In this document: in pieces, positions 1 through 6,354 of the stretch
Layout of the letters: each line of letters opens with the position of its first letter
Numbering within the stretch: position 1 is the stretch's first letter
Virus record (IMG/VR): IMGVR_UViG_3300031726_000668
Location: 1 to 34,958 of that record
Direction: 5' to 3' (one strand)
DNA from: a virus
DNA: 34,958 bases
Notes under the pieces: model-generated
The model's input: only the letters and a program-made list of their open reading frames with translations
Told to the model about the DNA's origin: nothing
Database searches by the model: none
Position numbers and translations under genes: made by a program

Positions 1-1
1 C

Positions 2-73
2 TCCGACGCGACCTCCGCCGCGACCGAAGCCGCGACCGACGCCGCGACCGAAGCCGCGACCCGAGACGCGACC
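2..73 (+). repeat. 12-bp tandem repeat array, left-hand part
   Basis: Six 12-bp units of the form gcgaccgaagcc/gcgaccgacgcc, encoding [24 protein letters not shown]. This is the continuation of the array at 34674-34958. The repeat probably caused the assembly to break here. Confidence 0.9.
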
Positions 74-811
74 CAGATCACGGCCTTCCTGCTCCGGTGC
101 TGCTCGCGCTGGTCGTATTTCTGGCAGGGCGGGAACCAGTGGTCTGCGTGGGCCTCCTACCTTTCATTTTTCCGGCATGTCGCAAAGCTCGATCTGCCCG
201 AGTACGCCCCCTTTGCGCATTGGGAGGATGCGGCGATCCACGCGGGGCCGCGCTTCATGCACGCGAAGTTCTGGATCGCGACGGGCTTCCCGATGGTCAT
301 CGGGCGCGACGAGGGCAACCGCTCGCACTCCGCCACCGGTCCCGCGATCGCATGGGCCGACGGGTGGGCCGTGTTCAATTATCACGGGATGAGCGTACCG
401 GCGGACCTCATCGAGCATCCCGAGCGCATCACGCTCGAGCGGATCCGCGGCGAGCTCAACGCAGAGATGCGTCGCGTGCTGATCGAACGTTACGGGCTCG
501 CTCGGTACGTCTCGGACTCCGGCGCAGAGGTGGTCCACGAAGACACAGACGCACTCGGCCATTCGAGGCGGCTACTACGCGCTGCAGTGCCGGGCGACGA
601 GCCCCTCACGCTGATCGAGCTCACAAACAGCACGCCCGAGCCCGATGGCTCGCACCGAATGTTTCACATCCGCGTTCACCCCGAGCTCCGACCGATCCCG
701 TTCGAGACGGGCGCGGAGTTCGGAGCGCCGCAGGCGATGACCACGCAGAACGCGGTCGCGAGCCTCTACGGGCTGCGCGGCGAGGAATACCACCCGGCGC
801 AGGAGACCTAG
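2..811 (+). CDS. DUF6745-type protein, C-terminal part (5' end at other window end)
   Basis: The reading frame is open from base 2 to the TAG at 809-811 and has no start here. It opens with six four-residue units of the type xAAT or xDAT, then a W/F-rich segment (FWQGGNQWSAWASYLSFFRHV), a conserved PEYAPF block, an HSATGPAIAW-DGWAVFNYHG block and a C-terminal LYGL-EEYHP block. I recognise this order as the C-terminal domain of DUF6745-type proteins, which are common in Myxococcota and actinobacteria and have no established function. The N-terminal part of the same gene begins at 34269 and runs off the right end in the same repeat. Three bases after the stop the next ORF starts, so it is probably cotranscribed with the HTH and integrase genes. 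Family assignment is from memory of the motif pattern; function is unknown. Confidence 0.75.
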   Translation, partial: SDATSAATEAATDAATEAATRDATQITAFLLRCCSRWSYFWQGGNQWSAWASYLSFFRHVAKLDLPEYAPFAHWEDAAIHAGPRFMHAKFWIATGFPMVIGRDEGNRSHSATGPAIAWADGWAVFNYHGMSVPADLIEHPERITLERIRGELNAEMRRVLIERYGLARYVSDSGAEVVHEDTDALGHSRRLLRAAVPGDEPLTLIELTNSTPEPDGSHRMFHIRVHPELRPIPFETGAEFGAPQAMTTQNAVASLYGLRGEEYHPAQET

Positions 812-814
812 GCG

Positions 815-1177
815 ATGAGCGCCGCGGTCTCGCCCCAGCTGCTCACGCGCGAGGCCGCGGCGCGCTTCCTCGGCGTCACGTCGAAATCGTTCACGCGGCA
901 CGTGCAGCCGCAGATCAACACCATCTACGTCGGACGCCGTCCGATGTTCGCAGCGAAGGACATCGAGCAATGGGTCGAAGACCGCAGGGATGGCGTCTCT
1001 ATCCAAAGCGCGGCTGGCTCTACGTCGCATTCACGTTTGCGGGCGTCGAGCACCGTATCGCCCTCGGTACGCGCGATCATGGCGAGGCTGGAAAGCTCGC
1101 CGCGAAAGAGTACGCCGAGGTTGTTTCCGGTCGACGGCGGCCGCTCCGGAAGCGGGGGCCCGCCCTCCTCGACCTGA
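815..1177 (+). CDS. HTH DNA-binding protein, excisionase-like (MerR/HTH_17 type)
   Basis: The N-terminal 55 residues (LLTREAAARFLGVTSKSF, then VGRRPMFAAKDIEQWVEDR) match the short helix-turn-helix plus wing of excisionase and HTH_17 proteins: a helix, 'AARFLGV' turn, recognition helix, and a basic beta wing ending in 'DIEQWV'. The ATG lies 3 bases after the stop of the DUF6745-type gene. From about residue 52 the frame overlaps the start of the integrase gene, and residues beyond about 60 are low-complexity Ser/Arg and probably carry no fold. Its position before the integrase suggests a recombination directionality factor. Alternatively, it and the integrase were once one polypeptide. The N-terminal domain is well supported; the role is inferred. 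Confidence 0.65.
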   Translation: MSAAVSPQLLTREAAARFLGVTSKSFTRHVQPQINTIYVGRRPMFAAKDIEQWVEDRRDGVSIQSAAGSTSHSRLRASSTVSPSVRAIMARLESSPRKSTPRLFPVDGGRSGSGGPPSST

Positions 1178-2037
1178 AGTTGCTTATCGCCGAATGGATC
1201 GATTCGCTCAACGGAGAGCTCGACGTGGAGACGATCAAGACCTGCGAGATCTACGGGCGCAAGTACCTCGGCTTCTTCAAGGAGGCCGACGCGCTCACGT
1301 CGGAGTCGATCGGAGACTACGTGCTCGCGCGGATGCGCGCGGTGACGCGGAAGACGATGCTGAAGGAGCGAACGTTCCTCCGCCGCTTCCTGCGCTGGTG
1401 CGTCTCGAAGCGGGTGCTCCCGAATGTTCCCGCCTTCCCCGAACTGCCCGCACCGTCGGCACTCGGCACGCGCTCGGGGAAGCAGCGCCTCAAGCCCGTC
1501 GAGATCACGCCGGCGGAAGCCGCGGAGATCCTCACGGCGCTCCCGAAGGAGTCGAAGCGGATCGGTGCACGGAAATGGCCTGTGCGCGCGCGCTTCGCGT
1601 TCGCGTGGGAGACGGGCCTGCGGCCGGAGACGGTCTCGCGCATCGACGTGCCGCGGACGTGGCAGCGCGGTGCGCGGGAGCTCGAGCTCCACGACGAGGA
1701 CGACAAGGCCCGCTACGGACGCATCCTGCCGATCACCGACGAGGCGGTGCGGCTGCTCCTCGAGGTCGCGCCGCCGGAGGGCGTGGTCTTCGGCGATCAC
1801 AATTTTTCGAAAGCCATCAAACGCGCAGCGAAGTCGGTTCTGGGGCCCTTCCGCGGCGCGCGCTTTGCCCCGTACGATTTCCGCCACGGGCGCGCGCAGC
1901 AGCTCGTCGACGAGACGGGCGACCTCGCCGGCGTGGCGTACGTACTCGGGCACAAGAGGCTGAGCACCACGGACCGGTACACGCGCGGCTCGCGTCGCGC
2001 GGCAGAGCGCGTGCTGCGCGGACGGAGGACGGCGTGA
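970..2037 (+). CDS. int: Tyrosine site-specific recombinase (integrase)
   Basis: 355 aa from ATG 970, preceded by GAAGGA with a 9-base spacer. The N-terminus (WRLYPKRGWLYVAFTFAG, residues 8-25) looks like an arm-binding or AP2-like beta domain, followed by a SAM-like core-binding region (about 70-155). The catalytic domain carries R218 in 'ETGLRPE', K246 in the beta-hairpin 'DDKARYGRILPI', 'YDFRH' (Y302, R305, H306), H328 in 'LGHKRLSTT' and the nucleophile Y337 in 'DRYTR'. Tyr in place of the first His of HxxR is common in phage integrases. The gene overlaps the upstream HTH frame by 208 bases. The attP-like tRNA fragment lies about 150 bases downstream, the usual arrangement for a tRNA-targeting phage. 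All catalytic residues are present, so it is likely functional. Confidence 0.95.
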   Translation: MGRRPQGWRLYPKRGWLYVAFTFAGVEHRIALGTRDHGEAGKLAAKEYAEVVSGRRRPLRKRGPALLDLKLLIAEWIDSLNGELDVETIKTCEIYGRKYLGFFKEADALTSESIGDYVLARMRAVTRKTMLKERTFLRRFLRWCVSKRVLPNVPAFPELPAPSALGTRSGKQRLKPVEITPAEAAEILTALPKESKRIGARKWPVRARFAFAWETGLRPETVSRIDVPRTWQRGARELELHDEDDKARYGRILPITDEAVRLLLEVAPPEGVVFGDHNFSKAIKRAAKSVLGPFRGARFAPYDFRHGRAQQLVDETGDLAGVAYVLGHKRLSTTDRYTRGSRRAAERVLRGRRTA

Positions 2038-2152
2038 TCGTTTTCCCCGGAAGGGATTGGCGAACAGCGGGTGGCGCTGCTGGGTCCCGGCTCGCCAGCC
2101 GGAAGACCGCTCGTCCGTTCAACTCGGACGCCGGGGGCTTGTTTTTCGGACC

Positions 2153-2346
2153 ATATCCGTACCCGAAGGGAGGAGACGATGCGAAACCGGGGTGACCGAC
2201 GGGGATTGAACCCGCGACAACTGGAGCCACAAGGCAGAACTCGAGCCGAATTCGGTAATAGTTACCGGCATCCGTCTGGATATCAACGGACCCTGACGGA
2301 CCAGGAAATAGCGGGTCGCACCAGCGAATCCGTACCGGGTCCGGAT
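2153..2346. repeat. Candidate integrase arm sites around attP
   Basis: Three copies of an ATCCGTACC-like motif flank the tRNA-like core: ATCCGTACCC at 2155-2164, ATCCGTCTGGAT (self-complementary ends) at 2270-2281, and the inverted pair ATCCGTACC...GGTCCGGAT at 2328-2346. Repeated short motifs on both sides of a core are expected for arm-type binding sites. The spacing and recurrence are seen in the sequence; the binding role is inferred. Confidence 0.5.
2189..2236 (-). other. attP: attP core: 3' half of a tRNA-His gene (anticodon loop to 3' end)
   Basis: Read on the minus strand, the segment gives an anticodon loop TTGTGGC (anticodon GTG, His), the stem strand TCCAG, variable bases TTGTC, a T arm GCGGG-TTCAATC-CCCGT and the acceptor strand CGGTCAC followed by C73. 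It closely parallels the 3' half of bacterial tRNA-His. On the other side of the anticodon loop the match stops: two of five anticodon-stem pairs are mismatched and no D arm follows. A 3' tRNA fragment next to an integrase gene is the hallmark of an attP that restores the host tRNA after integration. The CCA end is not fully encoded (CC then G). Confidence 0.82.
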
Positions 2347-2387
2347 ATTTCTCAGGCGCTCGCTGCGATGGCCCGGCGAGGTGTGTG

Positions 2388-2498
2388 GTGAGGCGCCGCA
2401 CCTCCCGCATCGCCGGTGCGCTCCTCGCGCTCGCGATCCACCTCGCCGCCATCTACGCGCTCGGGCGGACGCTCGCGCGTGAGGAGGCCGGGCGATGA
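2388..2498 (+). CDS. Small membrane protein (36 aa)
   Basis: GTG start with a 36-residue product: basic N-terminus (RRRTSR), one hydrophobic segment (about residues 8-25: IAGALLALAIHLAAIYALG) and a charged tail. The stop overlaps the start of the next gene as ATGA. The start overlaps the stop of a 70-codon frame through attP, also as GTGA. No family recognised. Codon pattern and tight overlap with following genes support it; function unknown. Confidence 0.5.
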   Translation: MRRRTSRIAGALLALAIHLAAIYALGRTLAREEAGR

Positions 2499-2614
2499 TC
2501 CGCCGCATCCTCTACCTCTTCGATCACCACACGGAGTTCGCCGTCATCGCGGCGGCGGTGCTCCTCGTGCTCGTCGACGTGCTCGCGCGCGTGCTGATCG
2601 CGGGGCTCCAATGA
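2495..2614 (+). CDS. Small membrane protein (39 aa)
   Basis: Starts at ATG 2495 inside the stop of the preceding gene (ATGA) and ends in another ATGA overlap with the DnaA-like gene. One transmembrane segment (about residues 14-36, FAVIAAAVLLVLVDVLARVLIAG) follows a short basic, aromatic N-terminus. No family recognised. Membership of a chain of coupled genes is the main support. Confidence 0.55.
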   Translation: MIRRILYLFDHHTEFAVIAAAVLLVLVDVLARVLIAGLQ

Positions 2615-2955
2615 GCACTATCGAGTTCGAAGAGTCGCAGTTCACGGGCACGACGCCGGACCGGACGTGCATCGGCGTCGCGCCGTTCGACCTCGACGCG
2701 CTGGTCCGCCGCATCGCGCGCGCGCATGGCGCGACTCCTACGGAGGTTCTCGGGCCGCGAAGGACGAAGCACCTCTGCGCAGCTCGTCGCGAGCTCTATG
2801 TCGCGCTCCGCGCAATAGGCTGGTCGTATCCGGCGATCGGCCGGTACGTGTCGCGAGATTACTCGACGGTGATGAACGCAGTGAAGCCGTGTCCCTCGAA
2901 GGAGGCGTGTCGCGCGCGCGCCAAGCTCCGTTGGGCGACGAGGGGTGAACCATGA
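2611..2955 (+). CDS. DnaA domain IV-like DNA-binding protein
   Basis: 114 aa. Residues 35-95 (DALVRRIARAHGATPTEVLGPRRTK, then AARRELYVALRAIGWSYPAIGRYVSRDYSTVMNAV) follow the pattern of the C-terminal DNA-binding domain of DnaA: a helix with 'IARAHGATPTEVLG', basic 'RR.K', a second helix 'ARRELYVALR', then the HTH ending 'RDYSTV', equivalent to the DnaA signature '.DHTTV'. No AAA+ domain is present, so it is a stand-alone domain, which is seen in some phages and elements. It may bind the phage origin or DnaA boxes, acting with the replication-initiator-like gene at 3445. Start and stop overlap neighbours by ATGA. The domain call is solid; the role is inferred. Confidence 0.75.
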   Translation: MSTIEFEESQFTGTTPDRTCIGVAPFDLDALVRRIARAHGATPTEVLGPRRTKHLCAARRELYVALRAIGWSYPAIGRYVSRDYSTVMNAVKPCPSKEACRARAKLRWATRGEP

Positions 2956-3116
2956 GTGCGCTCGTCGTCGGCGCGGTGCTCGGCTTCTGCGGCGCCGGTT
3001 GGGTCATCGCGTTCGCCGTGTGGGCGGTGAAAGGACGTGTCGAGCGGAGGCAGCCGATGGCGTTCGACGTCGAGATAGTCCGTCACGAGAATCCGCAGGC
3101 GTGGAGGCGATCGTGA
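2952..3116 (+). CDS. Small membrane protein (54 aa)
   Basis: ATG 2952 overlaps the previous stop (ATGA), and the stop overlaps the next GTG (GTGA). The N-terminal 25 residues (LVVGAVLGFCGAGWVIAFAVWAV) form one transmembrane segment, followed by a basic segment KGRVERR and a polar tail. No family recognised. It is the third single-span protein in this early operon. Confidence 0.55.
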   Translation: MSALVVGAVLGFCGAGWVIAFAVWAVKGRVERRQPMAFDVEIVRHENPQAWRRS

Positions 3117-3448
3117 GCAGCAGCGCCGCCCTCTTCGGCATCTTTCCGAATCTCCCTGCGGTCGTCTACGCGCCACTCGCCAAGACGCCTGCGCGCCTCG
3201 CCAAGACGCCTGCGCGCCGCCGCCAGCGTGGCGTCGGATGCGCAGAGATTCACCGCATGGTCGAGGGCGAGCGCGTCGGGCACTGCGTCGCCGTCTGCCA
3301 TCTCCGCCGCGTGACCGGAGACAACATCTGGGCAGTGAAATGCGACTGCGGCGCGTTCACGGAGAAGAGGGCGCACAACTTCCGCAGCGGGCGCGGCGGG
3401 ATGCACTGCGGGCATGGGTGCCCGCTGAAGACCGGAGGAGCTCGATGA
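3113..3448 (+). CDS. Cys/His-rich putative zinc-binding protein
   Basis: 111 aa from GTG 3113, coupled at both ends (GTGA and ATGA). The C-terminal half carries a treble-clef or zinc-ribbon-like spacing: C and H residues in 'GHCVAVCHLRR', then 'VKCDCGAF' and 'MHCGHGCPLK'. This resembles small phage zinc proteins in which a KCDCG knuckle precedes a second Cys/His cluster. The N-terminal part contains a perfect internal duplication LAKTPAR-LAKTPAR. Probably nucleic-acid binding; exact family not recognised. Confidence 0.6.
   Translation: MSSSAALFGIFPNLPAVVYAPLAKTPARLAKTPARRRQRGVGCAEIHRMVEGERVGHCVAVCHLRRVTGDNIWAVKCDCGAFTEKRAHNFRSGRGGMHCGHGCPLKTGGAR
3176..3217 (+). repeat. 21-bp tandem duplication inside a coding region
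   Basis: The 21-bp unit at 3176-3196 is repeated exactly at 3197-3217. It encodes LAKTPAR twice and keeps the frame. Confidence 0.9.
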
Positions 3449-4353
3449 GCTGGGGCAGGCTCGACGACAGTATGGCGTTCCACCGCAAGGTTCTCGCGGC
3501 GGGGAACGAAGCCGTGGGCGCGTGGGCGAGGATGATCTCGCAGTCGTGCTGCGAGCTCACCGACGGGCGCGTCGCACGCAGCACGGCACTCGCGATCGCC
3601 TCGACGAAGGCGCTCAAGCGCCTCGTGGACGCCGGGCTGCTGGAAACTCTCCCGAGCGGGGACTACCAGATCCATGACTTCCTCGATTGGAATCCGTCCG
3701 CCGATGACGTGAAGACGAAGAGGGAGCGCGACATCGCGCAACGCAAGGCGGCCGGCACCCGTGGCGCAGAGGCGAGATGGGGGCGGAAGCATGGCGAGCA
3801 GGATGGCGAGCCGCCATCACCGTCGCCATCGCGAACGCATAGCGAGTCGCCATCACGCTCGCCATCCGCGTCGGATGGATCCCGTACCCATCCCATCCCA
3901 TCCCATCCCATCCCGGAGGAGAAATCCCCCCTACCCCCCGTGAGCGAGAGGGGGGAAAACACGGGTGATAAACCATCGGAGACGACACGGGAGCAGGATT
4001 ACCAGCGCGCATACGAGTCCGGGATTCGGGAAGCACTCGGCCGTTCGTGGACGATGCCGGAGGCGCAGCGGCGTGACCTGCACCAGGCCCTCGTAGACTT
4101 CGCGAAAGACCCAAAAACGGGCGAGAAGCTTCGAGGGCCGCGCGTACTGCGTTGGCTCACGTTCCAGGCGAAAGAGCTCGTGCGCATTGTCGGCGAGAAG
4201 GGCGACGATCCGAAATTCTGGAGCTCGTACGGTCCGCGGGGAATGGTCCGAATGCTCAACGAGCTTCCGGAGGTGGACGAGCGGGAGAGCGGCGTAATCG
4301 TCCTGCGCGGCGCCGCGGGCTTCGAAGCGAGGCGGGTGCCCAATGGCGGATGA
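3445..4353 (+). CDS. Phage replication-initiator-like protein
   Basis: 302 aa from ATG 3445 (ATGA overlap). The N-terminal 80 residues (MSWGRLDDSMAFHRKVLAAGNEAVGAWARM..., 'ELTDGRVA', 'LVDAGLLE', 'YQIHDFLDWNPS') match the winged-helix N-terminus of phage replisome-organiser and DnaD-like proteins, which recruit host helicase or DnaA to the phage origin. The middle (about 95-175) is a Ser/Pro/His/Arg low-complexity linker made by short DNA repeats. The C-terminal 120 residues are helical and contain 'LRGPRVLRWLTFQAKELVR'. Downstream are zinc-binding and RusA-like genes, consistent with a replication module. No phage helicase or polymerase is visible, so host machinery is presumably used. Confidence 0.65.
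   Translation: MSWGRLDDSMAFHRKVLAAGNEAVGAWARMISQSCCELTDGRVARSTALAIASTKALKRLVDAGLLETLPSGDYQIHDFLDWNPSADDVKTKRERDIAQRKAAGTRGAEARWGRKHGEQDGEPPSPSPSRTHSESPSRSPSASDGSRTHPIPSHPIPEEKSPLPPVSERGENTGDKPSETTREQDYQRAYESGIREALGRSWTMPEAQRRDLHQALVDFAKDPKTGEKLRGPRVLRWLTFQAKELVRIVGEKGDDPKFWSSYGPRGMVRMLNELPEVDERESGVIVLRGAAGFEARRVPNGG
3887..3914 (+). repeat. Pentanucleotide repeat (CCCAT)5-CCC in a coding linker
   Basis: Five perfect CCCAT units plus CCC lie inside the linker of the replication-initiator-like gene and encode HPIPSHPIP. Because the unit is 5 bp, gain or loss of one copy shifts the reading frame. Confidence 0.9.
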
Positions 4354-4618
4354 AACCACGAGCCGGTGCGTGCTCTGCTCTCCGGTGTGCCTCTGCTCCG
4401 ACTGCGGGGGCCCCGCGATGCACTTGAGCATCCTGGGCGACGTTCTCTCCACGGGGCGCTGCCCGCGTTGTCACGCGCGCCGTGGAGCGCAGGCGGACGA
4501 GTGGTCGGAACGCAGGCAGCGCGCCGAGGATCGGAAACGCCAGGAGGTCACCCAGGCGCGCGAGCTCGAACTCCGCGAGCAGGAACAGCGGGCGACCGCG
4601 CGAAGGAGGTTCGAATGA
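4343..4618 (+). CDS. Small zinc-knuckle protein with coiled-coil tail
   Basis: 91 aa. ATG 4343 lies 11 bases inside the previous gene. Cysteines are paired as C9-x2-C12, C16-x1-C18-x2-C21 and C40-x2-C43 ('CPRCHARRG'), suggesting one or two zinc sites. Residues 50-90 are a highly charged helix (Glu, Arg, Gln) likely to form a coiled coil. The stop overlaps the next gene as ATGA. No named family recognised; probably a nucleic-acid-associated accessory protein of the replication module. Confidence 0.6.
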   Translation: MADETTSRCVLCSPVCLCSDCGGPAMHLSILGDVLSTGRCPRCHARRGAQADEWSERRQRAEDRKRQEVTQARELELREQEQRATARRRFE

Positions 4619-5001
4619 TCTCCGTGACCATCCCGCTCCGGACCGTGAGCGAAGCCAATCGACACGAGCATTGGCGCGCGCGGCAGAGGCGTGCGAAGGA
4701 GCAGCGAACGGCTGTGGTGTTGGTCCTCGCCGCCGAGTGGTTTCGCAAACTCGGGCACCGTCCCTATTGGACGCTGAAGTTTGGATACTTCGCTGGGTCC
4801 GATCTGATTGTGCAGCTCACGCGCCTCACGGCCCGGGAGCTCGACGACGACAACCTGCAAGGCGCGCTGAAGCATGTCCGGGACGGCGTAGCCGACACGC
4901 TCGGCATCGACGACCGCAATCCGCGCGTCACGTGGGAGTACGCGCAGGAGAGGGCGAAGGGCTACGCCGTGCGCATCGAGATCCGAAGGAGGGAAGCATG
5001 A
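4615..5001 (+). CDS. rusA-like: RusA-like Holliday-junction resolvase
   Basis: 128 aa from ATG 4615 (ATGA overlap). An N-terminal strand 'ISVTIPLRTVSEANRHEHW' is followed by a basic helix, a beta strand 'LIVQLTRLTARELDDDNLQGALKHVRDGVADTLGIDDRN' and a terminal strand 'YAVRIEIRR'. The acidic DDDN-Lxx-A-K-xxRDGVAD...DD pattern is the RusA signature, whose aspartates bind the catalytic metals. The length is close to E. coli RusA (120 aa). It would resolve branched DNA from replication or from the Bet/nuclease recombination system on the opposite strand. Confident of the family; catalytic competence is inferred from the aspartates. Confidence 0.75.
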   Translation: MISVTIPLRTVSEANRHEHWRARQRRAKEQRTAVVLVLAAEWFRKLGHRPYWTLKFGYFAGSDLIVQLTRLTARELDDDNLQGALKHVRDGVADTLGIDDRNPRVTWEYAQERAKGYAVRIEIRRREA

Positions 5002-5073
5002 TGTTCACGTTTGGATCGAGGTCGCGATGCTCATCGGCGTCGCCTACATGATTCTCGACGAGGCGGACGGCGA

Positions 5074-5160
5074 ATGAGCAGCAGGAAGAAGACGCGAACT
5101 GGAGACGCGATCTCAAGGTCCGGGCCATCGGGTGTCAAGGCTCGTTCGAGTCTCGGATGA
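5074..5160 (+). CDS. Very small basic ORF (28 aa)
   Basis: ATG 5074 to TGA 5160, 28 residues rich in Ser, Arg and Lys. The stop overlaps the next gene start as ATGA, which fits the coupled pattern of this operon. Upstream, 4998-5077 has a strong RBS and ATG but only a 17-codon frame. A different frame there reads a hydrophobic WIEVAMLIGVAYMIL segment, so a frameshift or sequencing error is possible. Low support. Confidence 0.3.
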   Translation: MSSRKKTRTGDAISRSGPSGVKARSSLG

Positions 5161-5657
5161 CCAGACCATGCTCAGTCTGCCAACACATCAAGCGGAAGGA
5201 GATCGAAAAGGCGATCTTGGTGGGCGGTCCGTTTCGGGACGTCTCGAAACGGTTTCTCGTGTCATCTTCATCACTTCACCGCCACGCGTCCCATATCACG
5301 AAGCTGATCGAGCGCCATCCGGCGGTGCGCGAAGCGATGAACATCGCGCGCGCGGAGGGGCTAGCCGCCGAGCTCGCGAACCTCTTCGCTGCGGCGACCA
5401 AGATCCTCGCCGAAGCGCAGGCGGCGAAGACGCGGGACCCGAAGATCGCGCTCGACGCGATCGCCCGGCTCACGAAGTTATTGGAGCTCGGACACCGCAT
5501 CGCCACGACTCCGATGCCGCAAGCGGAATGGCCCGAGGGAATTCCGAAGTTCGAGACCGCGGCGGACACGTTGGTTTGGGTGCGCACGGAGCTCATACCG
5601 CAGCTCGAAGCGCGCGCGGCAGAGGAAGCGATCACCGTACGAACGGAGCAACCATGA
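5157..5657 (+). CDS. HTH DNA-binding protein; candidate small terminase subunit
   Basis: 166 aa from ATG 5157. The N-terminus has CSVCQHIKRKEIEKAILVGGPFRDVSKRFLVSSSSLHRH: a CxxC knuckle, then a helix-turn-helix of the 'G.s.R.va.rf.vS.sSl.RH' type found in phage DNA-binding proteins. The remainder is helical (about 55-115), with an acidic C-terminal helix. It lies upstream of the large terminase gene but is separated from it by about 3 kb. No better small terminase candidate exists in the window, so this is proposed on the HTH and helical character alone. It could equally be a regulator. Confidence 0.55.
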   Translation: MTRPCSVCQHIKRKEIEKAILVGGPFRDVSKRFLVSSSSLHRHASHITKLIERHPAVREAMNIARAEGLAAELANLFAAATKILAEAQAAKTRDPKIALDAIARLTKLLELGHRIATTPMPQAEWPEGIPKFETAADTLVWVRTELIPQLEARAAEEAITVRTEQP

Positions 5658-5986
5658 CGAAGGGCATTGAGCGAGGTCAGGTCTTGGAGTTCACGCGCGC
5701 CGAGGTCGCGCGGGACGTGCAGGGGCTCTACGACGAGGCGGTGCGCGTCATCGTGGAAATGGAAGCGAAGATCCATCGGCTCGAGTCGGATCTCGAGGGT
5801 GCTCGCGCGGAGCGCGAGACGAGCGTGGCCTCGTTGCAGGCGGAGAACGCTCGGCTCACGACGGAGCTTGCAGGGGCTCGTGCCTTCGCGCAGGCGCGCG
5901 AGGAGGAGGCCGCAGACCAGGCGGACCTGATCGATCACCTTCGCGGCGTCGGCGACGCACCGATGCCGAAGGGAGACCTCTCTTGA
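5654..5986 (+). CDS. Coiled-coil protein of unknown function
   Basis: 110 aa, ATG 5654 in an ATGA overlap. Residues 20-95 form a long heptad-rich helix (VEMEAKIHRLESDLEGARAE and onward). There are no cysteines or membrane segments. The stop is overlapped by the TTG start of the next gene. No family recognised. Confidence 0.6.
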   Translation: MTKGIERGQVLEFTRAEVARDVQGLYDEAVRVIVEMEAKIHRLESDLEGARAERETSVASLQAENARLTTELAGARAFAQAREEEAADQADLIDHLRGVGDAPMPKGDLS

Positions 5987-6354
5987 GCGCGCGCGACGCG
6001 GCGAACCTACAAGACCTGCATCGGGACATAGGTCTCGAGCCGGAGGCGGTATACATGGTCAACGGAGGCCGGCACCCTCGAGCCTTTCGTATTCACGGCA
6101 CGACGCTCGTGCGAATCGTCGGATGGTGGCGATGGCTCCTGGCAGCGGTCTTCGGAGTACGCGGAGTGGCCATTCTCGAGCGAGGCACTGGCGCGGCGGC
6201 GCCGATGGTGCTCCTCGATTGGGAGACCTATTCGCGCCTGATGCTCGGCGCCCGACCCGAGTCTTTATCGAGTATCGGGTTGGACGAGGCGCCGGCCGAC
6301 ATGGCAAGGAACGAGGCGGAGCACGCGGGGCACGAGACCGGAGGGGCATTCTGA
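5983..6354 (+). CDS. Unknown protein with one hydrophobic segment
   Basis: 123 aa, probably from TTG 5983 (TTGA overlap). A polar N-terminus is followed by 'RIVGWWRWLLAAVFGVRGVAIL' (about residues 45-66), an aromatic-rich membrane or interfacial segment, then 'PMVLLDWETYSRLM' and an acidic tail. No family recognised. The next gene starts in a TGATG overlap. Confidence 0.5.
   Translation: MSARDAANLQDLHRDIGLEPEAVYMVNGGRHPRAFRIHGTTLVRIVGWWRWLLAAVFGVRGVAILERGTGAAAPMVLLDWETYSRLMLGARPESLSSIGLDEAPADMARNEAEHAGHETGGAF

Noticed and set aside
97-969. Upstream extension of the integrase frame.
   Set aside because: It is an Arg/Ala-rich shadow of the DUF6745-type gene; the RBS and protein pattern place the integrase start at 970.
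925-1953. Long minus-strand frames opposite the integrase and many other rightward genes.
   Set aside because: High-GC shadow ORFs with Arg/Leu-rich composition and no recognisable domains.
2189-2260. A complete tRNA-His gene.
   Set aside because: Only the 3' half is present; the 5' stem strand mismatches and there is no D arm or 5' acceptor strand.
2179-2391. A 70-codon frame (ATG 2179, strong GGGAGGAGACG upstream) reading through the tRNA-like attP core.
   Set aside because: Much of it is the antisense translation of tRNA sequence ('GDRRGLNPRQL'), so coding use is doubtful. The good RBS and GTGA overlap with the next ORF leave a small possibility that it is expressed.
4998-5077. A small gene with strong RBS at 4998 (17 codons) or a hydrophobic frame to 5077.
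   Set aside because: The ATG frame is too short, and the hydrophobic frame has no start near the RBS; not enough support without re-sequencing.
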